The position numbers and the translations under genes were made by a program. A DNA stretch of 16,307 bases from a bacterium (GTDB lineage: Bacteria > UBA10199 > 2-02-FULL-44-16 > JAAZCA01). This document shows, piece by piece, positions 11,383-16,307 of this stretch. The notes under the pieces are model-generated. The model was not told where the DNA came from. It ran no database searches and saw only the letters and a list, made by a program, of their open reading frames with translations. Within the stretch, counting starts at the first letter, position 1, and each line of letters begins with the position of its first letter. Location: NCBI GenBank assembly GCA_041648665.1, contig JBAZOP010000065.1:1-16307 (forward strand), written 5' to 3'.

Positions 11383-11397
11383 TTTCGCGGCGCGAAA
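11383..11397. repeat. Perfect 6-3-6 palindrome after the plus RHH gene
   Basis: TTTCGC GGC GCGAAA, three bases after the stop. It lies just before a BRE/TATA-like GGAAGGTTAATAC (11400-11412), so it could be either a 3' stem-loop or an operator for the next gene. Confidence 0.6.
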
Positions 11398-11439
11398 TCG
11401 GAAGGTTAATACTCGCGGTCGAAAGAAAAACTATCGTCC

Positions 11440-11676
11440 ATGCAACTGCCCGACCATCCCGCGGGCGACCCGTTGGTGTCCCTCTTTCCAGAAATGCAAA
11501 CACTTTCAAGGCCGCGCCGCATCAAAATCAGAAAAGAGCACGAGCACATCATCCGCACCATCTTTCGCGATGCGCTCCTCGAGGAGCACGACCGCACCAT
11601 GCGCCAGGCGCAGCAGATCGTCGGCCAGACGGTCGGCCTGCCACACGCCGCCATCGTGGGGCACAGCACGCTGTAA
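11440..11676 (+). CDS. 78-aa basic helical protein, function unknown
   Basis: MQLPDHPAGDPLVSLFPEMQ is followed by a strongly basic stretch (SRPRRIKIRKEHEHIIRTIF) and a long helix (LEEHDRTMRQAQQIVGQTVG). GC-rich third positions support coding. A TATA-like TTAATAC about 30 bases upstream gives it its own possible promoter. Second and last gene of the short rightward unit; it may be a DNA-binding or antitermination-type factor, but no family is recognised. Confidence 0.7.
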   Translation: MQLPDHPAGDPLVSLFPEMQTLSRPRRIKIRKEHEHIIRTIFRDALLEEHDRTMRQAQQIVGQTVGLPHAAIVGHSTL

Positions 11677-11871
11677 GATCAGCCGCGCGGAATCTCCGCG
11701 AAGGTATCGTGTGTACCGGGCGATTCATCGCGGCGGCGAATATGAATCAGTGAAAATAATGTAGAATGACGGGCGCTCCTGAAAGGTCAAGGTTCGACCA
11801 TCGCCGGTCTAAATCGTATCGCTCGAATCCTTCTCATCTTGTAATACTTACATCGAGAGGGCCACATCATC
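11677..11871. terminator. Convergent intergenic region with stem-loop at 11686-11700
   Basis: Between convergent genes. Nine bases after the plus-strand stop lies a perfect stem-loop CGCGGA ATC TCCGCG (11686-11700). GGTCAAGGTTCGACC at 11785-11799 is an imperfect dyad resembling the junction motif of the accessory region. No long T-run. No gene is seen in the remaining sequence. Confidence 0.45.
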
Positions 11872-12030
11872 TCACTTCCCTCGTGAGAGATTGATCGATG
11901 AACGGTGCGAACTCACCAGGTCCACGACCGTATCGAATATCTCCTGCGATACCTGGTACTCCTCGACGTCGAGCCCCGACGGGAAATCGCCGCGAGATAT
12001 CAGTTTGATAAAATGCAGCACGTTTTTCAC
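11872..12030 (-). CDS. 52-aa protein of unknown function
   Basis: GTG 12030 preceded by AAAAGGA. MKNVLHFIKLISRGDFPSGL, DVEEYQVSQEIFDTVVDLVS, SSHRSSINLSRGK: two helices with a regular hydrophobic pattern and moderate GC third positions. It is the last gene of the leftward accessory series. Unknown. Confidence 0.6.
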   Translation of the reverse strand: MKNVLHFIKLISRGDFPSGLDVEEYQVSQEIFDTVVDLVSSHRSSINLSRGK

Positions 12031-12045
12031 TTCCTTTTGTCAATA

Positions 12046-12210
12046 TCACTCCGAGGTATCGGCAAACCCCTCTTTTGCCACGCTGACGGCGAGCGTTCTG
12101 ATCTCTTCGACCGGGAGATGGTTTTTCATCAGAGTCTCAAGATAGTAAAACAATTCCTCGCCCCGTGCGCCATCTGTTTTTATTTTTGCCTCAATTCTAA
12201 ACCATGCCAT
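12046..12210 (-). CDS. 54-aa protein of unknown function
   Basis: ATG 12210 with AAGGAG nine bases upstream; in-frame ATG 12219 and GTG 12216 are less well spaced. MAWFRIEAKIKTDGARGEEL is followed by FYYLETLMKNHLPVEEIRTL and a tail AVSVAKEGFADTSE; beta-alpha pattern. Followed 15 bases later by the 52-aa gene. Unknown. Confidence 0.68.
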   Translation of the reverse strand: MAWFRIEAKIKTDGARGEELFYYLETLMKNHLPVEEIRTLAVSVAKEGFADTSE

Positions 12211-12223
12211 TTTCACCATCTCC

Positions 12224-12361
12224 TTATGTCATGGTCCACCGGAGCGCCATAATCCGGGCTGCCAGCTGTACTTCCAATTCGTGAGAATTGTTCTCTCTAT
12301 CCTTGTCCCGTATCTCTTGGACCCGCTTAATTTCAGCTTTAATCTCTTCTCTCGTTTTCAT
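12224..12361 (-). CDS. 45-aa 'MKTREEI...ALRW' protein, copy 1
   Basis: MKTREEIKAEIKRVQEIRDK, then ENNSHELEVQLAARI, ending MALRWTMT. A charged helix-loop-helix microprotein of a type known in methanogens, usually ending A-L-(K/R)-W. ATG 12361 follows TTGGAG. Closely similar to 13205-13339 at both ends but not in the middle. Function unknown. Confidence 0.8.
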   Translation of the reverse strand: MKTREEIKAEIKRVQEIRDKDRENNSHELEVQLAARIMALRWTMT

Positions 12362-12378
12362 TTCGCAACTCCAAAATG

Positions 12379-12600
12379 TCAAGTATAGAAAATTACATCG
12401 CCGCAATCCAGCGGGAGGTATTTCTTATACGATTCTCCATCGTTCGGGATGATTACACACTGCTCACGCGATAGGTCGGGATCTGCCTCCATGAGAGATG
12501 CAATCTCTTCTTCTCCCGCCTCGACGGTCTTAACGAGACAATCCTCGGTCCACATCCCGCTGCATCTATCGAATGCTAAAACTCTCAATCCATCGTTCAT
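12379..12600 (-). CDS. 73-aa acidic protein of unknown function
   Basis: ATG 12600 behind AAGGAGGGAT. MNDGLRVLAFDRCSGMWTED, CLVKTVEAGEEEIASLMEAD, QCVIIPNDGESYKKYLPLDC, GDVIFYT. Alternating strands and helices, acidic, three cysteines. No motif recognised. Confidence 0.75.
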   Translation of the reverse strand: MNDGLRVLAFDRCSGMWTEDCLVKTVEAGEEEIASLMEADPDLSREQCVIIPNDGESYKKYLPLDCGDVIFYT

Positions 12601-12631
12601 TGCGAGTTATCCCTCCTTAAATCAAGATCGA

Positions 12632-12775
12632 TTATCTCCAGGTCCACCCGTGCGCCTTGTGGCAGGCCGGGCATCGGTGAATCTGGCATCCATACTCGGT
12701 AACATACTCCTCTGGTAACGCGAAGAAATCTTTAGATGTTTCTTCGTGTCCGCAATTAGAGCATTTTGCTGTCAT
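12632..12775 (-). CDS. 47-aa zinc-ribbon protein
   Basis: ATG 12775; KCSNCGHEETSKDFFALPEE then HRCPACHKAHGWTW. CxxC-x(n)-CxxC makes a complete zinc ribbon. The ribosome-binding site is weak. Function unknown. Confidence 0.75.
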   Translation of the reverse strand: MTAKCSNCGHEETSKDFFALPEEYVTEYGCQIHRCPACHKAHGWTWR

Positions 12776-12804
12776 TTTGAAACTCAAGGGTTCACAACTC
12801 CAAA

Positions 12805-12975
12805 TTACGATTGGCCGGTGAGCAGCCCAATCGTGATCATCCCCGATATCGGTACGTACAGCGCCGCGAATAGCGGAAATTTAAAGAGACATATGACCGT
12901 GATTACCGCTGCGAATGTCGCAAGAAACATTCCTATGGCCCATTTGTCATGCTCTGATAGTGCGAAGTTCACCAC
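12805..12975 (-). CDS. 56-aa two-TM membrane protein
   Basis: GTG 12975 is chosen because GAGGAGG lies eight bases upstream; a TTG at 13005 would put this site inside the gene. Hydrophobic helices at about residues 13-31 (AIGMFLATFAAVITVICLF) and 33-52 (LFAALYVPISGMITIGLL). Unknown. Confidence 0.72.
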   Translation of the reverse strand: MVNFALSEHDKWAIGMFLATFAAVITVICLFKFPLFAALYVPISGMITIGLLTGQS

Positions 12976-13001
12976 GTTTTCCGCCTCCTCAAATGTCAAG
13001 G

Positions 13002-13190
13002 TCAAGAATTTTTCAATGTGTCCCCGATTGCCTTCATCAGATCGGGTATGTCGATCCCTATCTCAACGCCGCTCTCCGACTCAAAGTAAATCCTTCCCCA
13101 TTTGTCCGGAGTGGTTGAAATAATCACTAGCTGTTCTTTGTAATCTTCTTCGAGCGATGCCCGAACCGAACCCAATACAGTTACATCCAT
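13002..13190 (-). CDS. 62-aa protein of unknown function
   Basis: ATG 13190 with GAGAGGG six bases upstream. MDVTVLGSVRASLEEDYKEQ, LVIISTTPDKWGRIYFESES, GVEIGIDIPDLMKAIGDTLK. Beta-rich with a C-terminal helix. The stop is followed by the TGTCAAGGTC-type junction (read CTTGACA on this strand). Unknown. Confidence 0.75.
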   Translation of the reverse strand: MDVTVLGSVRASLEEDYKEQLVIISTTPDKWGRIYFESESGVEIGIDIPDLMKAIGDTLKNS

Positions 13191-13204
13191 TTTAATCCCT
13201 CTCG

Positions 13205-13339
13205 TTATGTCAAGGTCCACCGGAGCGCCATAAGTCGCTCTGCTAATATGGCCTCTGCCACATCGGATCTAGTCTCGCGTCTATTCCTGATTTCTTCGAT
13301 GCGCTTAATCTCCGCTTTAATCTCTTCTCTCGTCTTCAT
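13205..13339 (-). CDS. 44-aa 'MKTREEI...ALRW' protein, copy 2
   Basis: MKTREEIKAEIKRIEEIRNR then RETRSDVAEAILAERL, ending MALRWTLT. The first 13 codons and the last nine are almost the same as in copy 1 at DNA level, while the centre is different. Function unknown. Confidence 0.78.
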   Translation of the reverse strand: MKTREEIKAEIKRIEEIRNRRETRSDVAEAILAERLMALRWTLT

Positions 13340-13357
13340 GAGTTATTCCCCAATCTC

Positions 13358-13802
13358 TTATGTCAAGGTCTTAATTCTCTTCTTGATCGGACATGCAGTT
13401 CGCCAGTTGGGATACACCGCGATGGCATACCCTCTCCTGTCGAAGACAATATCGATCACCCTCTTTTCCCAGAGCCCTATCGCGGCATTTGCTATCTCCC
13501 GCTCTGTTTGATAGAGACGTCAATGCCTCGACCAAAACATCTCCATGACAGGGGAGGGGCTTGCACCAACAGACGAGAATCTTATCCTCCAGTTCTCCGA
13601 TGTCGTTTATCAATCGCGTCCCGTAAAGATACTCCTTGAACGATTCGATAGAGCCCGCCCGGTTTCCTGTGAAAGGATTAAACCACTTGGATCTATGAAT
13701 CAGGCCGTATTTCTTGGAGTGGTGAAATCTCCCGATATAGACATATTTTGAGTCTTTCTGCCAACCGCACGGGGCGTTTCTGATGTTGATGACTTCAGAC
13801 GT
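13358..13802 (-). pseudogene. DUF4326-family gene with ACG start and frame break
   Basis: The frame at 13802-13371 (143 codons) carries the DUF4326 signature: YVYIGRFHHSKKYG (20-33), SKWFNPFTGNR (38-48), EDKILVCWCKPLPCHGDVLV (72-91). No ATG, GTG or TTG lies between the upstream TAA (13808-13806) and the conserved start; an ACG at 13802 stands five bases after a perfect AAGGTGAT ribosome-binding site. After the CHGDVL block this frame becomes Cys/Arg-rich nonsense, whereas the neighbouring frame gives a sensible EIANAAIGLWEKRVIDIVFD, RRGYAIAVYPNWRTACPIKK and ends at 13358 in a junction motif. A one-base frame change near 13497-13522 would join them. DUF4326 is of unknown function. The gene is either broken or unusually expressed. 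Confidence 0.65.
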
Positions 13803-13818
13803 AAATTATCACCTTCAT

Positions 13819-13950
13819 TTAGGGATCAAGTACCCATCGTAAAGCCGACACCCGTACAGCAATGAGAATACGAACCTCCTCATCATCGGCTGGCTTCACC
13901 GTGCCGGTTACTCTTTTGATCTCCTGCTCGATTTCCTCACATGATTTCAT
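13819..13950 (-). CDS. 43-aa diverged member of the 'MKxxEEI...ALRW' family, copy 3
   Basis: MKSCEEIEQEIKRVTGTVKP, ADDEEVRILIAVRVSALRWV, LDP. Retains the M-K-x-x-E-E-I-x-x-E-I-K-R start and A-L-R-W end of copies 1 and 2. GGGAG upstream of ATG 13950. Unknown role. Confidence 0.72.
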   Translation of the reverse strand: MKSCEEIEQEIKRVTGTVKPADDEEVRILIAVRVSALRWVLDP

Positions 13951-13971
13951 TTCGATAGCTCCCGGAATCAT

Positions 13972-14136
13972 TTATGGGGATAACTCCATCAATACAAAGC
14001 CAAATAGCAAACCGAATACAAATACAAGCGTAATCGGCCAGTATGTTTTATACGGATTGAATCTGAATCCGGTAGCCGCCCATTCTTCATAGGTCAATTC
14101 CCTTAGGCTTTCTCGAATTTTGGCGTATACTTTCAC
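13972..14136 (-). CDS. 54-aa single-TM protein with soluble N-terminus
   Basis: GTG 14136 (eight bases after GAGG) is preferred over GTG 14142. MKVYAKIRESLRELTYEEWA is soluble; a TM helix lies at about residues 31-51 (YWPITLVFVFGLLFGFVLM). Coupled to the upstream gene by the AAATGAGG junction. Unknown. Confidence 0.72.
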   Translation of the reverse strand: MKVYAKIRESLRELTYEEWAATGFRFNPYKTYWPITLVFVFGLLFGFVLMELSP

Positions 14137-14150
14137 GTTCACGTCCTCAT

Positions 14151-14315
14151 TTATCCCCACTGTTTAACGACAACCTCTTCACAATTCACGGCATAACCGC
14201 GAGCACGTTTATAGAGGCCATAGATCAGAGCCTCGACCGCCCCGGATAATTCCCGCGAGAAGAAATCATCGCCCTTATTCCCCGTCACTTTGTACCGCAC
14301 TAGTTGAATCGGCAT
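14151..14315 (-). CDS. 54-aa protein of unknown function
   Basis: ATG 14315; MPIQLVRYKVTGNKGDDFFS, RELSGAVEALIYGLYKRARG, YAVNCEEVVVKQWG. Compact beta-alpha-beta pattern, resembling small stand-alone domains. Its TAA is part of the TAAATGAGG junction. Unknown. Confidence 0.72.
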   Translation of the reverse strand: MPIQLVRYKVTGNKGDDFFSRELSGAVEALIYGLYKRARGYAVNCEEVVVKQWG

Positions 14316-14325
14316 CTTCTCATCC

Positions 14326-14475
14326 TCATTTATTCCTCCAATCGGCCCACGCCGCGATCACAAATAACGATGCCAACCACAATACCAAAAGCGATTCGAT
14401 AATGCAACCGTTGATAGCGGCCCATAACGAAACCGCCCCGGTTATCATTCCCCCGTAACTGAAGAATGCAATCAT
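14326..14475 (-). CDS. 49-aa two-TM membrane protein
   Basis: ATG 14475; MIAFFSYGGMITGAVSLWAA and SLLVLWLASLFVIAAWADW are hydrophobic. A TTG four codons upstream could also start it. Stop in AAATGAGG. Unknown. Confidence 0.7.
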   Translation of the reverse strand: MIAFFSYGGMITGAVSLWAAINGCIIESLLVLWLASLFVIAAWADWRNK

Positions 14476-14489
14476 GTTAATTATCAACC

Positions 14490-14651
14490 TCATTTACATA
14501 GTTCTGACGTTCTTTTCCCTGTTTTTTTATCGGTGCATTCAACCTCAATCAATCGCTCTAACTCCTTCGCTTCTTCAATATACCGTGCAGCCAAGGCCAT
14601 CTTTTGTGAGGCCATCTTTGCCCATATTACACACGCATGGCACATGATCAT
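14490..14651 (-). CDS. 53-aa helical protein with N-terminal CxxC
   Basis: ATG 14651, five bases after GAGGAAGCT; MIMCHACVIWAKMASQKMAL, then a long charged helix (ARYIEEAKELERLIEVECTD) and a basic tail. Follows the integrase stop by eight bases through the AAATGAGG junction. Unknown. Confidence 0.7.
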   Translation of the reverse strand: MIMCHACVIWAKMASQKMALAARYIEEAKELERLIEVECTDKKTGKRTSELCK

Positions 14652-14658
14652 AGCTTCC

Positions 14659-15888
14659 TCATTTATCCTGTCTACGTTTCCAGCTCTCCCACATCTCGAT
14701 CATCTGCTGCCGGTCCCGCTCGCGGTCGGCCTCGAGCGCGGCGATACGGTCGCGCAGCGCGGCCGTCTCTTTCTCCATGTCCGGCGTTATCTCCTTCCGC
14801 TGCACGATCCAGAGCAGGTGCTCGTTCTCGGCGTAGAACTCCGCCTTCTTCTCGACGGTCATCTTGTCGTAGGCCCCGCCGAGGTAGCCCCGGTGCCCGA
14901 TCAGCTGCTCCGCGATGATGTGGGCATTCCCGCCGGCGCTCTTCAGGGCCACGTTGAAGAACGTCCTGAACGAATGTAGGTGTACCAGATGCCGGCCGGT
15001 ATCGGGATCGATATACTCGCTGCCGGTCGCCCGCTTCAGCGCGGCATAGAAGTCGTCGGTCACATCCTGCCGGCAGCACGGGAAGATCCGCTTCTCCGTC
15101 GCGGCATCGCAGCGGATCCGCTCGAAGTTCCGCAGGTTCGACACCTTCCGCTCGGTGCCGTCCTCGTCGCGGACGATCCGCGTGCGCTTCTCGACGAAGG
15201 CCGCCTTGTTCGCGAGCCATGTCGGGCGGTAGTCGAGCCACTGCTTCAACGCCTCGGTCGCCTCACTCGTGATAAAGGTCACGCGCCGCTGGCCGCTCTT
15301 CGGCACCTTCCGCGACCCCGATCTCCGCACCCACACGATCGCTGGCGACGCATCGAGATCGACATCGGCCATCGTCAGCGCCAGCGCCTCGCCGAGCCGC
15401 ATCCCGCTCGACGCGAGCACGAGGACCAGCGCCTTTAGGTGGGGCGGCGGCGCACCGTTCACGAGGATACCAGCGACGAACTCGCGGTTTAGCACCACCG
15501 AGTCGGTCATCTTCTCCGGGTAGGGCGTCTTCGACGCGATCAGCCGCGCCTGGGAGCGCCGGATCTCGACATCGCTCATGGTGAGCCACGTCATCACCGA
15601 GTTTTTGTACGTGACGACCGTCTTCGGCTGGAGGCCGGCCTCGTTCTCCATGTACCGGATATACCCCTGCACATCATAGACGACGTTCCGCCCGTTTGCG
15701 AGGTAGGCCGTCGCCGCTGCATCGTAGCCGGCCATGACCTCCGCGGTGATCCGCTTCTTCTTCTTCGGGTCGCGCTTCGGCTCGCCGGAGAGGTAATCGA
15801 AGAAGAGCAGCAGGGCGGCGCGGTAGGCGACGAGCGTCTGGCCGGAGTAGGTGGCGAGGAACCGGGAGATCGGGGTATCGTCGGTCAT
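14659..15888 (-). CDS. int: Tyrosine recombinase (integrase)
   Basis: The 409-aa product has an N-terminal core-binding domain (about 5-110, with TLVAYRAALLLFFDYL and PKTVVTYKNSVMTWL) and a catalytic domain with R164 (SGMRLGEAL), the K197 region (RKVPKSGQRR), H305-x-x-R308 (HLHSFRTFF), H332 (LIGHRGYLGG) and the likely nucleophile Y340 (GGAYDKM). This is the archaeal virus/plasmid style of integrase; it cuts and rejoins DNA at att sites. A predicted coiled coil (about 372-409) closes the protein. ATG 15888 (MTDDTPISRF) is preferred over ATG 15906, which lies almost at the expected transcript start. All catalytic positions are present, so it should be active. Confidence 0.92.
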   Translation of the reverse strand: MTDDTPISRFLATYSGQTLVAYRAALLLFFDYLSGEPKRDPKKKKRITAEVMAGYDAAATAYLANGRNVVYDVQGYIRYMENEAGLQPKTVVTYKNSVMTWLTMSDVEIRRSQARLIASKTPYPEKMTDSVVLNREFVAGILVNGAPPPHLKALVLVLASSGMRLGEALALTMADVDLDASPAIVWVRRSGSRKVPKSGQRRVTFITSEATEALKQWLDYRPTWLANKAAFVEKRTRIVRDEDGTERKVSNLRNFERIRCDAATEKRIFPCCRQDVTDDFYAALKRATGSEYIDPDTGRHLVHLHSFRTFFNVALKSAGGNAHIIAEQLIGHRGYLGGAYDKMTVEKKAEFYAENEHLLWIVQRKEITPDMEKETAALRDRIAALEADRERDRQQMIEMWESWKRRQDK

Positions 15889-15907
15889 CAACAATAACCA
15901 TACCACG

Positions 15908-15940
15908 TTCGACTATATAAATATATTAGGTAGTCGCGAA
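15908..15940 (-). promoter_or_regulatory. Integrase promoter inside an inverted repeat
   Basis: A TATA-like ATATATTTATATAG on the minus strand lies about 25-40 bases before the integrase ATGs. It is bracketed by TTCGACTA (15908-15915) and TAGTCGcGAA (15931-15940), an 8-bp inverted repeat with one extra base. This suggests an operator that controls integrase, or part of attP. Confidence 0.55.
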
Positions 15941-16307
15941 ATAGTGTATCTCCGTCTCGATAGAGAAACGGCACACCGCACCAACTAACACGCGGAGCAG
16001 GTACGGAACTCGGCGGTATGGCGTCCGATTACCTTTTTCATCTTCGAGATTGTATACAATCTCATGGCACACCACGGACCCCGGCCTCGAGCCATGATCT
16101 GCAACCACGCATCCGGCCCCATCTCGATGCAGCGCACCTACGTCAGAGATGGCAACCGATTCATCCCGGTCGGTTGGAGATGTCCCGACTGCCGGCAGTA
16201 CCGGGAGTAATGCGGTTGTCCGCTCTACCTCTGGCAACTTGCGAAGCGCTTTAACCGCGACTTCGAGAGCAGATGGGATTTTTATAATGCCGGCGGCGAT
16301 GGCGGCC
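15926..16307 (-). CDS. Doubtful open frame entering from the right edge
   Basis: Open from the window end to TAA 15926. The first part reads plausibly (AAIAAGIIKIPSALEVAVKA, LRKLPEVE), the remainder less so, and it overlaps the better-supported plus-strand gene at 16094-16210 in the antisense direction. It could be the 3' end of a real gene fused to non-coding DNA at an element boundary. Confidence 0.2.
   Translation of the reverse strand, partial: AAIAAGIIKIPSALEVAVKALRKLPEVERTTALLPVLPAVGTSPTDRDESVAISDVGALHRDGAGCVVADHGSRPGSVVCHEIVYNLEDEKGNRTPYRRVPYLLRVLVGAVCRFSIETEIHYFATT
15941..16093. other. Right-end intergenic region, possible att/host boundary
   Basis: No tRNA fold and no strong promoter seen. 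The minus-strand frame noted separately is open across it. The position just upstream of the integrase makes it a plausible place for the attachment site, but no second copy is available in the window to define the core. Confidence 0.3.
16094..16210 (+). CDS. 38-aa small zinc-binding protein
   Basis: MICNHASGPISMQRTYVRDG, NRFIPVGWRCPDCRQYRE. C-x-H near the start plus CPDC gives a possible zinc site; GC-rich third positions support this strand. Similar tiny 'CPDC' proteins are common in methanogens. It may belong to the host flank or the element end. Confidence 0.55.
   Translation: MICNHASGPISMQRTYVRDGNRFIPVGWRCPDCRQYRE

Larger units (their letters stand above)
12227..13370. repeat. TGTCAAGGTC gene-junction motifs
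   Basis: The exact 10-mer is at 12994-13003, 13208-13217 and 13361-13370, with variants at 12227-12236 (TGTCATGGTC) and 12377-12384. All lie at gene ends; on the coding strand they read GACCTTGACA and supply stop codons of the preceding genes. Confidence 0.7.
14145..14667. repeat. Four AAATGAGG gene-junction motifs
   Basis: On the minus strand the sequence (G/A/T)(A/G)TAAATGAGG occurs at 14657-14667, 14488-14497 (TGTAAATGAGG form), 14324-14334 and 14145-14155, each time at a gene end. It contains both the stop (TGA or TAA) of one gene and the GAGG ribosome-binding site of the next. Confidence 0.75.

Noticed and set aside
11781..11815. tRNA-like GGTTCGA sequence
   Set aside because: No matching T-arm stem, acceptor stem or anticodon arm around it; the GGTC...GACC dyad explains the similarity.
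14533..15438. Plus-strand open frames opposite the integrase
   Set aside because: Shadows of the integrase codons; the catalytic residues are on the minus strand.
1..16307. CRISPR array
   Set aside because: No regularly spaced repeats of 24-40 bp; the repeats found are gene-junction motifs, duplicated genes and the 4613 dyad.
15941..16307. tRNA gene as integration target
   Set aside because: No cloverleaf-compatible sequence found on either strand in this stretch.

Overview
The window looks like part of an integrated virus or related integrative element of an archaeon, most likely a methanogen of the Methanomicrobiales type. The archaeal evidence is a PCNA sliding clamp instead of a bacterial beta clamp, TATA/BRE-like promoters, ribbon-helix-helix (RHH) regulators, a small winged-helix protein resembling the archaeal DUF7123 family, and a run of tiny 'MKTREEI...ALRW' proteins of a kind known from methanogens. 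A tyrosine recombinase, a viral-style AAA+ replication protein and the absence of housekeeping genes point to a mobile element. No capsid, terminase or portal gene is visible, so virus versus plasmid cannot be settled here. The genus assignment is inference.

Layout. (1) 1-4520, minus strand: an unbroken run of about 22 very small genes, almost all joined by 4-base ATGA/GTGA or 1-base TGATG overlaps. They encode zinc-ribbon microproteins, 1-2 TM membrane proteins, one DUF4406/nucleoside deoxyribosyltransferase-like enzyme and one winged-helix protein. Part of this run is a diverged segmental duplication. (2) 4521-4708: a non-coding or weakly coding spacer with a striking nested dyad symmetry, a candidate replication origin or operator. 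(3) 4709-10963, minus strand: the replication operon. It begins with an RHH regulator and continues through small zinc-binding proteins, PCNA, a degraded cytosine methyltransferase tail, a SpoU-type RNA methyltransferase flanked by direct repeats, and finally the large AAA+ helicase-like protein. (4) 10964-11091: a divergent promoter region with ACACC repeats. (5) 11092-11676, plus strand: a second RHH regulator and an unknown gene, each followed by a perfect 6-3-6 stem-loop. (6) 11872-14651, minus strand: a more A/T-rich accessory region of 14 small genes (one broken DUF4326), many separated by recurring junction motifs. Three of them are paralogues. (7) 14659-15888: the integrase, first gene of that leftward series, with its own TATA box inside an inverted repeat. 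(8) 15889-16307: element end or host flank, with one likely small plus-strand zinc-ribbon gene.

How it may work together (inference): the two divergent RHH proteins probably control the leftward replication operon and the short rightward operon. The AAA+ protein and PCNA would replicate the element, perhaps from the dyad at 4558-4667. The integrase region forms a separate, modular accessory block. The dense zinc-ribbon and membrane microprotein operon has no assignable function and is the most likely place for an undescribed host-takeover or anti-defence system.
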